Notes: a model not told the origin generated them from the letters alone. Positions 1 to 7,672 are shown, counted from the stretch's first letter. The stretch is DNA of 9,824 bases from Bacteroidaceae bacterium (GCA_028709135.1 JAQVXN010000050.1:1-9824); one strand, 5' to 3'. Made by a program: numbers and translations.

Positions 1-1640
1 AAAAGTTTATTGAGCCCTTTATTAATATCGTCTTTCGAACCTTCTGTCCGGAGTTTGTAACCAAATTTGGAAACAAAAGCACTGAGTTTTTCAAGCTTTT
101 CGGGATCTGGCACATCATGAATACGATATACAAAAGTTTTAGATTTTTTTCCTTTTACCACTTTGCCGATTTCCTCTGCCACATATTTATTTGCCAACAG
201 CATAAACTCCTCCACCAATTTGTTAGCATCTTTAGCAACTTTCACATAGGTACTGACTGGATGACCTTTTTCATCAATATCAAAACGCACTTCAGGCGAA
301 TTAAAGTCAATGCCTCCTTTTGAAAAACGCTCTTGACGAAAACACTTGGCTAACCTATTAAGTGTTATCAATTCCTTCGCATATTCCCCTACTGGAGAAC
401 CATCTGGATTTGGCTTCACCCGTTGCGGATGTTCTCCTGGTTGGGCCAAATCTTCTGGAGAAGCCTCTCCGTTTTGCTCCAAAATACTTTGCACTTCTTC
501 ATAAGCAAATCTACGATCGCTACATATTACTGTACGAGCAATATGAGAACCTTTCACTTCTCCGCTATCCGATATTTTAAAAATCACGCTATACGTCAGT
601 TTCTCCTCATGAGGGCGCAACGAACAAAGGAAATTACAAAGGCGTTCCGGCAACATAGGCACCGTGCGATCTACCAGATACACACTCGTAGAACGTTTGA
701 AGGCTTCTTTATCAATAATTCCATCCTCTTTTAAATAATGCGTCACGTCAGCAATGTGCACACCTACTTCCCATAAGCCGTTGTCAATAGGACGAATAGA
801 AAGAGCATCATCAAAATCTTTGGCATCATGTGGATCAATCGTAAAAGTAGTCACTTGACGAAAATCCTCTCTTCGCGCAATTTCCTCCGGGGTAATATCG
901 TCCTGAATTTTTTCAGCTGCAGCCTCTACAATTTTCGGATAAACGTAAGGCAAGTCATATTCAGCCAAAATAGCATGCATCTCCGTATCGTTTTCACCTG
1001 CCTTACCTAAAATATCCACCACCATACCTACCGGATTCTTTTGATCATCCGGCCAATCAACAATTTGAACAAGAGCTTTATCGCCCGTCTTTCCATGTTT
1101 CAAACTAGATTTGGGAATAAAAATATCAGCAGCCAAAGTACGGTCGTGGGTCAGAAGAAAAGCATAACTCTTTTCTACTTTCAAAACGCCTACAATACTG
1201 TCATGTACCCGTTTTACAATTTCTATCACCTCTGCTTCTCTGGTATGGTTACGTCGACGAGCCAACAAAGTAGCCTTAACACGATCTCCGTTCAAAGCAT
1301 GATGACTGTTACGCTCCATAACAAGAATTCCCTTATCTTCTCCATCGGGCAAGAAACTGTTGCGGCCGTTCCGTTTCCGTTGAAAAACGCCTTCCATCAA
1401 CTGATTGCGCGTAGTAAGGCGATAGGTATGATTACGTGTAATGCTTATAAAGTCGTCCGCCGTCAAATCATCCAAAATATCTGTACAAAGCAGTTTCGAT
1501 GGATGAGTTTTTAACTTCAATTCTTTTGCAATTTCAGAGAGGCTATATTCCTCCTGAGGATTACTTTCAAAAAGATTCATCAGTAATCCAACCATTTGTC
1601 GTTTTGTAGAACGACTTGGCATTTTGTTTGAATTTCCCAT
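1..1640 (-). CDS. rnr: Ribonuclease R (3'-5' exoribonuclease), C-terminus cut by window edge
   Basis: Processive, Mg-dependent 3'-5' exoribonuclease that degrades structured RNA in the cytoplasm. My translation from the ATG at 1640 gives 546 codons with no stop before the window edge. An N-terminal winged-helix region (about residues 10-75) is followed by two cold-shock/OB domains (about 95-140 and 148-212) and then the RNB catalytic domain from about 260. The RNB metal-binding signature TIDPHDAKDFDDAL supplies Asp269, Asp275, Asp277 and Asp278, which match the spacing of the four catalytic aspartates of the RNase II/R family. Other family motifs are GGIDFNSPEVRF (442-453), EEFMLLANKYVAEE (477-490) and YRIHDVP (505-511). 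The family is usually about 700-720 residues in Bacteroidales, so the end of RNB and the S1 domain should lie beyond position 1. ATG 1622 is an in-frame alternative start. No clear promoter was found directly upstream. Confidence 0.96.
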   Translation of the reverse strand, partial: MGNSNKMPSRSTKRQMVGLLMNLFESNPQEEYSLSEIAKELKLKTHPSKLLCTDILDDLTADDFISITRNHTYRLTTRNQLMEGVFQRKRNGRNSFLPDGEDKGILVMERNSHHALNGDRVKATLLARRRNHTREAEVIEIVKRVHDSIVGVLKVEKSYAFLLTHDRTLAADIFIPKSSLKHGKTGDKALVQIVDWPDDQKNPVGMVVDILGKAGENDTEMHAILAEYDLPYVYPKIVEAAAEKIQDDITPEEIARREDFRQVTTFTIDPHDAKDFDDALSIRPIDNGLWEVGVHIADVTHYLKEDGIIDKEAFKRSTSVYLVDRTVPMLPERLCNFLCSLRPHEEKLTYSVIFKISDSGEVKGSHIARTVICSDRRFAYEEVQSILEQNGEASPEDLAQPGEHPQRVKPNPDGSPVGEYAKELITLNRLAKCFRQERFSKGGIDFNSPEVRFDIDEKGHPVSTYVKVAKDANKLVEEFMLLANKYVAEEIGKVVKGKKSKTFVYRIHDVPDPEKLEKLSAFVSKFGYKLRTEGSKDDINKGLNKL

Positions 1641-1804
1641 AGTTGTTTATTCTAAAATTCATCTTACAAAGAAACGAAAAAAAACCGTTATCCCTTCGTT
1701 CAAAAAGGATATTTTTACCTTGATATCACTTTTCTTTCTATAAAAAGAAAAATTAAGGCCGAAGTATGTTTCAACTTCAACCCTAGAAAAAGATTATCGT
1801 TAGA

Positions 1805-2488
1805 TTAATTATCATTCATCCAACTATTATCAATAGGACTTGTCTCTTGGTTTTGTGAATTATTGCTATTACTTTGCATTTTCTTTTTGCCGTTCTGACG
1901 TTGGCCTTGTCCTTCAAAATTCTTCTTAGGACCATTACCTGAATGAGGTCTTTGATATTGTCCTTCGGGAGAATTCATATCAGCATTAAGTAATTCTTGT
2001 ATCAGGCTTTGACCATCATGGATAACGCGTAAACGCATCCATATTTCATGACTTTCTTCCCCGTTATCAGTAACTTGTCGCTCAATCACCATCCATTGTG
2101 GTCCCTGCAAATGGAAAGTCATCTTCTTTTCTACTACATCTTGATGGGGACTACCCGGAATAAGTTCCGGAATTGCCACAATCGTCGTATCATTTTCCTT
2201 TTTATAAGTACCCTGCTCGGCAATGCCACTGATGCCTCCTGCAGTACGAATAAGTAAATCGTGATAGGCTCCATCTTTAGTAATAATCTTTATGACTGGC
2301 AAAACATGACATTCATAGCGACCACTATCAGATTTCTGAAATTTACAAAGTTGCCATATTCCTTCTAGCGTAACTTTATCTTGCGTGCCAGCAAATCGAG
2401 AACCGCCATTAATAGACTGCTGCGCTACAGCTGGCAAGCAGAGAGTAGTCAGCAATGCGGCTACCAGATTCAAAATAACTCTTCTCAT
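1805..2488 (-). CDS. Secreted DUF4488-like protein with Q/N/G/K-rich C-terminal tail
   Basis: Function unknown. The 227-residue protein starts with a clear signal peptide: Arg-Arg, a hydrophobic core (about 5-20), and a likely signal peptidase I site after AVA at 20-22. No lipobox is present. Residues about 40-155 resemble the small lipocalin-like DUF4488 domain of Bacteroidales (LEGIWQLCKF near 41-50, beta-strand-like repeats, a conserved-looking QWMVIER at 131-137 and EIWMRLR at 148-154). I assign this from memory of the family, not from a search. Residues about 171-227 are quite different: low-complexity, dominated by Q, N, G, S and K, and predicted to be disordered. The gene points the same way as rnr, 164 bp upstream of it, but a perfect -7 element at 2557-2564 suggests its own promoter. 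It might be a periplasmic or surface binding protein; no catalytic motif is seen. Confidence 0.8.
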   Translation of the reverse strand: MRRVILNLVAALLTTLCLPAVAQQSINGGSRFAGTQDKVTLEGIWQLCKFQKSDSGRYECHVLPVIKIITKDGAYHDLLIRTAGGISGIAEQGTYKKENDTTIVAIPELIPGSPHQDVVEKKMTFHLQGPQWMVIERQVTDNGEESHEIWMRLRVIHDGQSLIQELLNADMNSPEGQYQRPHSGNGPKKNFEGQGQRQNGKKKMQSNSNNSQNQETSPIDNSWMNDN

Positions 2489-2556
2489 CGCTTTATACTT
2501 TTATGTGTGTTTATTTATTAGACGGTTAACAGAATCAAAAGTTTAAAACTCGGTAG

Positions 2557-2564
2557 CAAATATA
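2557..2564 (-). promoter_or_regulatory. Bacteroidota -7 promoter element for the DUF4488-like gene
   Basis: On the minus strand this reads TATATTTG, an exact match to the Bacteroidota primary-sigma consensus TAnnTTTG. It would place the transcription start near 2550 and give a leader of about 60 nt before the ATG at 2488. No good TTTG -33 element sits at the usual 19-21 bp spacing; the nearest TTTG (2597-2600) is too far upstream. Confidence 0.5.
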
Positions 2565-2698
2565 TTATTTTTTTAGGAACTTCATCCCCTTTGAATCAAA
2601 AAAAATGCATTCCTAATTCAGATTCCAAAAATTACAATTAAAATAAGATCCTTTTCAGGGCTTTTCAGAAAAACACATACAAAGTTTCTGTCCTGTCA

Positions 2699-2730
2699 TT
2701 TCCACTTATCGTCAACTTTCTTTATTTTTG
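2699..2730 (+). promoter_or_regulatory. Bacteroidota-type promoter for the methyltransferase-MATE-GH operon
   Basis: The -7 element TATTTTTG at 2723-2730 matches TAnnTTTG exactly, and a near-consensus -33 element TTTC lies at 2699-2702 with 20 bp between them. Transcription should begin near 2735-2738, only about a dozen bases before the ATG at 2749. This decides the start of the next gene: an in-frame TTG at 2728 overlaps the promoter element itself and would not be on the transcript. Confidence 0.6.
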
Positions 2731-2748
2731 TACCATAAAATAGTTATC

Positions 2749-3525
2749 ATGCAAGAACGCCAAACCAATCGCACCAGATATTTTAATGAACTCGCCGCAA
2801 CATGCGAGAAATATTTTCTGCCATATATTTCTCTATTCAAATCGCCCAAAGCCGGTATGCAAGTCCTTGAAATAGGATGTGGCGACGGAGGGAACTTACT
2901 CCCTTTCAGTCGACGCGGATGCAAAACTTTGGGAGTAGATATGTCTCCATCGCGTATTCAAGTAGCTAAAGAACGCTTTGCAGAACTCGATGCACCCGGC
3001 GATTTCATTGCTTCCGACATTTTTAAAATCACAGAATTAGAACACAAGTTTGACTTCATCATCTGTCACGACGTGTTAGAACATATTAGCAACAAAAGCC
3101 TTTTCCTACAAAATATTCACAAATATCTGGCTCCGGGTGGTATTGTGTTTATGTCATTCCCAGCATGGCAAATGGCATTCGGTGGGCATCAGCAGATTTG
3201 CCGTAGCAAAATACTTTCTCATCTTCCTTTTTTCCATCTTCTTCCTGTACCAGTCTATCGTTCAATACTACGCTTAGCCAAAGAACAATCTGCTACGATC
3301 TCCGAATTGCTCAATATCAAACAAACACGCTGCACCATTGAATTGTTTCAGTCTCTAGTCAAACAGGAAAAACTTTACATCATAAATCGCAGGTTCTACC
3401 TTATTAATCCACATTATGAAGTAAAATTCGGACTTCATCCACGCCGTCTTTGGAACTTTATCGGCGCAATCCCCAAAATACGCAATTTTTTTACCTCTTC
3501 CTGTTTTTATATTTTGCGACCATAG
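2749..3525 (+). CDS. Class I SAM-dependent methyltransferase
   Basis: Predicted cytoplasmic methyltransferase of 258 residues that transfers a methyl group from S-adenosylmethionine to an unknown acceptor. The Rossmann-fold motifs are clear: motif I LEIGCGDGG (40-48), the acidic end of strand 2 GVDMS (62-66, Asp64 for the ribose), a strand-3 acid SD (89-90), the motif CHDVLEH (106-112) typical of Methyltransf_11/UbiG-like proteins, and LAPGGIVFMSFP (127-138). The C-terminal ~115 residues, starting GGHQQICRSK (145-154), are basic and aromatic and probably form the acceptor-binding lid. I chose ATG 2749 over the in-frame TTG at 2728 because of the promoter position. It is the first gene of an apparent operon, ending 28 bp before the MATE gene. 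The acceptor could be a quinone-like, lipid or other small molecule; sequence does not decide this. Confidence 0.88.
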   Translation: MQERQTNRTRYFNELAATCEKYFLPYISLFKSPKAGMQVLEIGCGDGGNLLPFSRRGCKTLGVDMSPSRIQVAKERFAELDAPGDFIASDIFKITELEHKFDFIICHDVLEHISNKSLFLQNIHKYLAPGGIVFMSFPAWQMAFGGHQQICRSKILSHLPFFHLLPVPVYRSILRLAKEQSATISELLNIKQTRCTIELFQSLVKQEKLYIINRRFYLINPHYEVKFGLHPRRLWNFIGAIPKIRNFFTSSCFYILRP

Positions 3526-3553
3526 ATAAGCATCAAATCCATTGTTGAATAAC

Positions 3554-4921
3554 ATGCTTGACGAGGCTCAACAAAAAAAATTTGAACGCATGACCAACGA
3601 ACCCGTTGGTCATTTGGTTAACACATTGGCGGCACCTACAATTGTCAGCATGCTTATCACAGCTTTGTATAATATTGCAGACACTTTTTTTGTCAGTCAA
3701 CTCGGATCAAGCGCAACAGGAGCCATCGGCGTTACCTTTTCTCTCATGGCGCTCATCCAAGCTGTTGGTTTCGGTTTTGGCCATGGTTCTGGCAATTACA
3801 TTTCCAGAAAGTTAGGAGAGAAAAATGTTAAAGAAGCTGCTACGATGGCAATAGTAGGCTTTGTCTCCTCATTCCTTTTAGGTTTACTCATTCTGGTTGT
3901 CGGCTTTTTTTTCATGCCGTATCTCGCCATGTTACTTGGTTCTACGGTAACCATACGTCCTTATGCAGAACAGTATATGTTTTTCATCCTTTTGGGCGCA
4001 CCTTTTTTTTCCTCCTCGCTTACACTCAACAACCAACTTCGCCTTCAAGGTAACGCGCAAAAGGCTATGATAGGAATTACGAGCGGTGCAATTCTCAATT
4101 GTATTTTTGATCCTATTCTTATTTTCGGCTTTAAATTAGGTGTTAGCGGGGCCGGACTTTCTACTTTTATCAGCCAAGTCGTCAGTTTCCTGTTTCTACT
4201 TTACCAGACAGAACACAGCGACGCCGTTAGCTTACGCTTCACCAACTTTCGTCCCACACGCACCCGCTACATTGCGATCTTGCAAGGTGGAATACCCTCC
4301 CTGTCTCGTCAAAGCATACAATGTATAGCCAATGTATTCTTCAACCACGCCATGAAATTCTTCGGCGATGACTTTTTTGCTGCCATGACAATTGTAATGC
4401 GTCTTTCAAACTTTCTGTTTGCCGGGACCACCGGTATCGGCCAGGGATTTCAACCTGTTTGCGGTTTCAATTACGGCGCGCGACGTTACGACCGCGTTCG
4501 AGGAGCCTATCTCTATACGCAGCGTCTTGCCCTTTATGTTCTTTGCTCCCTCACTATTCTACTTGCTCTATTTGCTCCACAAATCATTGGACTTTTTTCA
4601 AATGTAGCCGACGTCATACGTTTGGGCACTACCGCACAACGATGGCAATGCATTTCCATTCCTTTTATCGGGTTCTGCATCGTTACGAGCATGTTACTCC
4701 AAAATATCAATAAATACAAACAAGCCACCATCATGGCCCTCAGTCGCAGTGGCATTTTTCTGATTCCAACCATTCTTATCCTGCCACATTTTCTTGGGAT
4801 GTTAGGTGTGATGTTAGCACAACCCGTAGCTGACATCTGTTCGTTTGCACTTGCCATTCCAATGCAAAGGAAGGAACTGAAAGAATTAAATACTTTGCAA
4901 AAATATTCTTCACAATCATAG
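3554..4921 (+). CDS. MATE-family efflux transporter (MepA/DinF-like)
   Basis: Inner-membrane antiporter, expected to export cationic drugs or metabolites against a Na+ or H+ gradient. The 455 residues match the usual length for the family (about 440-460) and alternate hydrophobic stretches in the 12-helix, two-lobe MATE pattern. Visible landmarks are GHLVNTLAAPTIVSM (19-33) with the helix-1 proline, YNIADTFFVSQLG (39-51), NCIFDPILIFG (182-192), the second-lobe start GGIPSLSRQ (245-253) mirroring the first, and GIGQGFQPVCGFNYGAR (294-310). I use ATG 3554; TTG codons at 3542 and 3545 are in frame but add only four residues. The gene lies 28 bp after the methyltransferase and 5 bp before the glycoside hydrolase, so all three are probably cotranscribed. 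The substrate cannot be predicted. Confidence 0.93.
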   Translation: MLDEAQQKKFERMTNEPVGHLVNTLAAPTIVSMLITALYNIADTFFVSQLGSSATGAIGVTFSLMALIQAVGFGFGHGSGNYISRKLGEKNVKEAATMAIVGFVSSFLLGLLILVVGFFFMPYLAMLLGSTVTIRPYAEQYMFFILLGAPFFSSSLTLNNQLRLQGNAQKAMIGITSGAILNCIFDPILIFGFKLGVSGAGLSTFISQVVSFLFLLYQTEHSDAVSLRFTNFRPTRTRYIAILQGGIPSLSRQSIQCIANVFFNHAMKFFGDDFFAAMTIVMRLSNFLFAGTTGIGQGFQPVCGFNYGARRYDRVRGAYLYTQRLALYVLCSLTILLALFAPQIIGLFSNVADVIRLGTTAQRWQCISIPFIGFCIVTSMLLQNINKYKQATIMALSRSGIFLIPTILILPHFLGMLGVMLAQPVADICSFALAIPMQRKELKELNTLQKYSSQS

Positions 4922-4926
4922 CCCGT

Positions 4927-6453
4927 ATGCCTCACAGCCCGCAATTTTCATCCATATGCTTTATCTTCTCTCTTTTGTTGTTATCAACATCTCCTGACTA
5001 CATCTGCGCGAAGAATCATACAAACAAAACCCTAAATCTTTCAGTAGAGAAACAAAATGAAGCTCCTGTGCAAGCCATTGGAATAGAATTTGACCCACAT
5101 TTTCTGACTCAAAATGTCACAGCCGACAATGGAACAAAAGAATCTGACTGGGACAATATTATTATTAGACGTCTCGAATTGTTACAGGTAAAAAAAATAC
5201 GGGTTATGGTTCTTCCCCAATGGTATGAACCTGCAAATGATAACGACAATCCTACAATGGCAGACGTTTCTCATTTTCATTTCGATTCTCCAGAAATGAA
5301 AGGACTTTGCAAGCTTCTTGACATCGCCCAACTTCATCATATCATGGTTACATTAACTTTTTGGGGAGTCCGACCAAATTCGTTCATGAACAACGAAGAC
5401 CACACTGGATGGATGATTGGACCTGCGAATGATAACGAATGGGCAGAAAACATCTCCGTATGTCTGCAATATTTACTCTGTAAGAAAGAATACTCCTGTA
5501 TTCAAGAAATCACGCCAGTTAACGAACCAGACTGGTCGTTTTCTGCAAAAGGACGTTCACCAGAAGATAAATATATTGAGATGTGTCGTATTTTAGATGC
5601 ACGTTTGCGGCAAGATGGACTGCGCAAGCTTGTTAAACTTAATCTTTCTGATAATTCTGACGGAGGCACAGGTAATCACCACTTTTTGCAAGCTTGCACA
5701 GAAAAACTAGCAAACACCGCAGATTTATTTAATTCTCACGCTTATATTTTTGGTTACACCACGCCAAATTCTACCATACTTAATTGGGAAAGAACAAACG
5801 TTTTATTAACTAAAGCTGCAGGCAAGCATCATTTTATAGGAGAATTCGGCTCAAACCAAACTGTAGGAGCGACAAAACAACTGGACATCAATCGGTACGA
5901 ACGAGGCATTCTAATGGCCCGCATTGTCATCAATCTACTCAATGCCGGGGCGTGTGGAGCCAGTTACTGGAGTCTCCTTGATCAATATTACAGTAAACAA
6001 GAAGCACTTTCTCGAAACAATATGCAACAACTTGGTCTATGGAAATATCTCCGCAATGATTATCTGGATGACACCATCAATAAGGACATTCACAAGGATT
6101 ATGAAGTGAGACCTCAATATTTTGCGTTTGGAATGCTCTCCCGTTTTGTAATGCCAAACTCAATAGTATATCCTATATTGACACATAGTGAATGGGTAGC
6201 TGCCACGGCATTAAGAAAGGTCAAAAACTATTGGACTTATCTATTCGCAAACCCTTTAAACGAAGACATTCGCATCAACATTTCAAATACACAGTTGCAT
6301 AGAACAAAAAGATTCAAAATATACCAATACTTACGCCACTCCTTACCACAAGATGACAGCCCAATAGAAGCTTCCGCCACGTTCACTCAACAGGATGGAC
6401 ACTTGGTTTTCTCTTTACCAGCTTCTTCTTTTGTTATTTTAGAACAAGAATAA
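4927..6453 (+). CDS. Secreted clan GH-A glycoside hydrolase (GH5/GH30/GH39-like, family unresolved)
   Basis: Predicted retaining glycosidase of 508 residues, exported by an N-terminal hydrophobic segment (about 9-22); no proper lipobox surrounds Cys27. A TIM barrel occupies about 50-360. TPVNEPDW (196-203) supplies the strand-4 acid/base Glu200, with the NEP triplet typical of clan GH-A. FIGEFGS (303-309) supplies the strand-7 nucleophile Glu306. SHAY (270-273) with His271 and YWSLLDQ (347-353) fit strands 6 and 8. VRPQYFAFGMLSRF (about 392-405) and the final ~100 residues resemble the C-terminal beta-sandwich of GH30/GH39-type enzymes. The family, and so the sugar attacked, cannot be fixed by eye. 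The start follows the MATE stop by 5 bp, suggesting translational coupling. Pairing an export-type transporter with a secreted glycosidase is unusual; the gene is not flanked by SusC/SusD genes in this window. Confidence 0.83.
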   Translation: MPHSPQFSSICFIFSLLLLSTSPDYICAKNHTNKTLNLSVEKQNEAPVQAIGIEFDPHFLTQNVTADNGTKESDWDNIIIRRLELLQVKKIRVMVLPQWYEPANDNDNPTMADVSHFHFDSPEMKGLCKLLDIAQLHHIMVTLTFWGVRPNSFMNNEDHTGWMIGPANDNEWAENISVCLQYLLCKKEYSCIQEITPVNEPDWSFSAKGRSPEDKYIEMCRILDARLRQDGLRKLVKLNLSDNSDGGTGNHHFLQACTEKLANTADLFNSHAYIFGYTTPNSTILNWERTNVLLTKAAGKHHFIGEFGSNQTVGATKQLDINRYERGILMARIVINLLNAGACGASYWSLLDQYYSKQEALSRNNMQQLGLWKYLRNDYLDDTINKDIHKDYEVRPQYFAFGMLSRFVMPNSIVYPILTHSEWVAATALRKVKNYWTYLFANPLNEDIRINISNTQLHRTKRFKIYQYLRHSLPQDDSPIEASATFTQQDGHLVFSLPASSFVILEQE

Positions 6454-6454
6454 T

Positions 6455-6482
6455 AAAAGATTCATTCCATATTCAATCTTTT
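6455..6482 (+). terminator. Possible weak terminator after the glycoside hydrolase gene
   Basis: An 8-bp perfect inverted repeat, AAAAGATT (6455-6462) and AATCTTTT (6475-6482), starts one base after the stop codon, with a 12-nt loop. The stem is very AT-rich and its T-run is part of the stem, so it is at best a weak terminator or an RNA 3'-end structure. Confidence 0.3.
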
Positions 6483-6637
6483 GTCGGCTCTCATTTTGTC
6501 ACAAAGCCTTTTTTGCCACCTTTAAAATCTATCATATCATTGACTATTGGCTATTAGTTTTTAAGAACGCCACAATTAATAACTTTTAAAAATAGTCTCT
6601 GGAAACATGAAATTTTATTGAAAAGCAATTTCTCTCA

Positions 6638-6668
6638 TTTCTTTTCTCATTCCTTTTTTGTATATTTG
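6638..6668 (+). promoter_or_regulatory. Bacteroidota-type promoter for the DUF1080 unit
   Basis: TATATTTG at 6661-6668 matches the TAnnTTTG -7 element exactly. TTTC at 6638-6641, 19 bp upstream, is a one-mismatch -33 element. Transcription would begin near 6673-6676, leaving a leader of about 65 nt before the ATG at 6739. This marks DUF1080 as the first gene of a new transcription unit. The rest of the 285-bp spacer (6454-6738) is AT-rich with no ORF or RNA gene that I can recognise. Confidence 0.6.
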
Positions 6669-6681
6669 CACCATTGTGATA

Positions 6682-6697
6682 GGAGATTTTAATCTCT
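6682..6697 (+). other. Small hairpin in the DUF1080 leader
   Basis: GGAGA (6682-6686) can pair with TCTCT (6693-6697, one G-U pair) around a 6-nt AT loop, just after the predicted transcription start. It could stabilise the 5' end of the mRNA. It is short and may be chance. Confidence 0.25.
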
Positions 6698-6738
6698 ACT
6701 AAATAACCGAAATAATCAATTTATTTAAAACATATCAA

Positions 6739-7593
6739 ATGAAAAAAACACTTTTAATTGCAGCAAGCGCAGCCCTCATATTGGCTTCTTGCGGTGGGCA
6801 GAAAGGTCAGAAAACTGCTAATGCAGCAGACTCCTCAGCCACTCCAGAGTATCAGGTTGTCAATAAAGACACTGTAAATTTGAGTAAATTGCCAGTTGAT
6901 AAAGATGGCTTCATTACACTGTTTGACGGTAAGACCCTGACAGGGTGGAGGGGCTACGGCATGGATGCAGCACCTAAAGCTTGGACGGTTGAAGACGGTG
7001 CAATTAAGCTGAAAGGTTCTGGTACAGGCGAAGGACACGGTGCAAATGGAGGAGACTTGGTTTTCTCGCACAGATTTAAGAATTTCCAATTGGAACTTGA
7101 ATACAAAATTTCCAAAGGTGGAAACTCCGGTATTTTCTATCTTGCTCAGGAAGTCACAACGAAGAAAGACGGCAAAGATCAATTCGAGCCTATTTTCATT
7201 TCTGCTCCTGAATATCAAGTGCTTGACAATGCGAATCACCCAGATGCACAACTCGGCAAGGATGGCGATCGCCAAGCTGCTTCTCTTTACGATATGATTC
7301 CCGCCAAACCGCAAAATGCAAAACCGTTTGGGCAATGGAACAAAGCCAAAATTATGGTTTATGAGGGAACTGTTGTTCACGGACAAAATGATCAAAACGT
7401 TTTGGAATATCACCTTTGGACTCCGAAATGGACACAAATGTTACAAGCCAGCAAATTCAGCAAAGAAGCTTGGCCTCTTGCTTTTGAGCTACTCAACAAC
7501 TGCGGCGGTAAAAACCATGAAGGTTATATCGGTCTTCAGGATCACGGTGACGATGTTTGGTTCCGCAACGTTCGTATTAAAATTTTGAAATAA
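6739..7593 (+). CDS. DUF1080 lipoprotein (3-keto-disaccharide hydrolase-type domain)
   Basis: Outer-membrane or periplasmic lipoprotein of 284 residues. The signal peptide ends in the lipobox LASC with Cys18 as the lipidated residue; the following Gly-Gly lacks an inner-membrane Asp retention signal. After a short linker (about 19-55) a single DUF1080 (PF06439) concanavalin-like beta-sandwich domain fills the rest: GFITLFDGKTLTGWRGY (57-73), GGDLVFSHRFKNFQLELEYK (104-123), KGGNSGIFYLAQE (126-138), PEYQVLDN (157-164), GQWNKAKIMVYEGTVVH (198-214) and GYIGLQDHGDDVWFRNVRIK (262-281). Family members act on glycosides oxidised at C3, in pathways where the glycosidic bond is broken by elimination and the product is then hydrated, or by hydrolysis of the 3-keto sugar. 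The downstream secreted TIM-barrel gene fits such a pathway. The actual substrate and step are inferred, not shown. Confidence 0.92.
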   Translation: MKKTLLIAASAALILASCGGQKGQKTANAADSSATPEYQVVNKDTVNLSKLPVDKDGFITLFDGKTLTGWRGYGMDAAPKAWTVEDGAIKLKGSGTGEGHGANGGDLVFSHRFKNFQLELEYKISKGGNSGIFYLAQEVTTKKDGKDQFEPIFISAPEYQVLDNANHPDAQLGKDGDRQAASLYDMIPAKPQNAKPFGQWNKAKIMVYEGTVVHGQNDQNVLEYHLWTPKWTQMLQASKFSKEAWPLAFELLNNCGGKNHEGYIGLQDHGDDVWFRNVRIKILK

Positions 7594-7610
7594 ATCATTC
7601 CATCATTGAC

Positions 7611-7672
7611 AAACGAGTTAACAAGTTACCCTGTTTTCTCAGGACTTTCTTGTTGACTCGTTTCTTTATTTT
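7611..7672 (+). terminator. Strong intercistronic hairpin between DUF1080 and TIM-barrel genes
   Basis: A 15-bp stem forms between 7611-7625 and 7649-7663, with a single G-U pair (AAACGAGTTAACAAG against CTTGTTGACTCGTTT). The loop holds a smaller CCTG/CAGG stem. A T-rich run (CTTTATTTT, 7664-7672) follows, as in an intrinsic terminator. No TAnnTTTG promoter lies between this hairpin and the next gene, so it may be a partial terminator that lowers expression of the second gene, or a structure protecting the DUF1080 mRNA 3' end. Confidence 0.65.

Noticed and set aside
1041..1514. 157-residue plus-strand open frame inside rnr
   Set aside because: It overlaps the conserved N-terminal and cold-shock regions of RNase R on the opposite strand and shows no protein-like features of its own.
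1667..1674. TTTCTTTG on the minus strand as the -7 element for rnr
   Set aside because: The conserved A at the second position is missing and no -33 element lies at the right spacing.
1730..1751. AT-only inverted repeat (TTTTCTTT / AAAGAAAA) between rnr and the DUF4488-like gene as a terminator
   Set aside because: The stem contains almost no GC pairs and is expected by chance in such A/T-rich spacer sequence.
1742..1778. GAAGT/ACTTC hairpin (1761-1778) followed on the minus strand by a T-rich run, as terminator of the DUF4488-like gene
   Set aside because: Only 5 bp of stem with an 8-nt loop, and the T-run is interrupted and offset; too weak to annotate.
2651..2668. Tandem CTTTTCAG direct repeat in the divergent spacer as an operator
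   Set aside because: Two copies of 8 bases in low-complexity sequence, outside the usual distance from either promoter, with no dyad symmetry.
4534..4944. 136-residue minus-strand open frame over the MATE and GH junction
   Set aside because: It is antisense to the MATE gene, which has clear family motifs, and has no initiation signal or domain.
4927..5010. Cys27 of the glycoside hydrolase as a lipoprotein lipobox cysteine
   Set aside because: The preceding residues Asp-Tyr-Ile do not fit the [LVI][AST][GAS]C pattern, so ordinary secretion is more likely.
6835..7437. 200-residue open frame on the minus strand inside DUF1080
   Set aside because: It is antisense to a well-supported gene, has no recognisable domain or promoter, and has a Cys/Phe/Ile-rich shadow composition.
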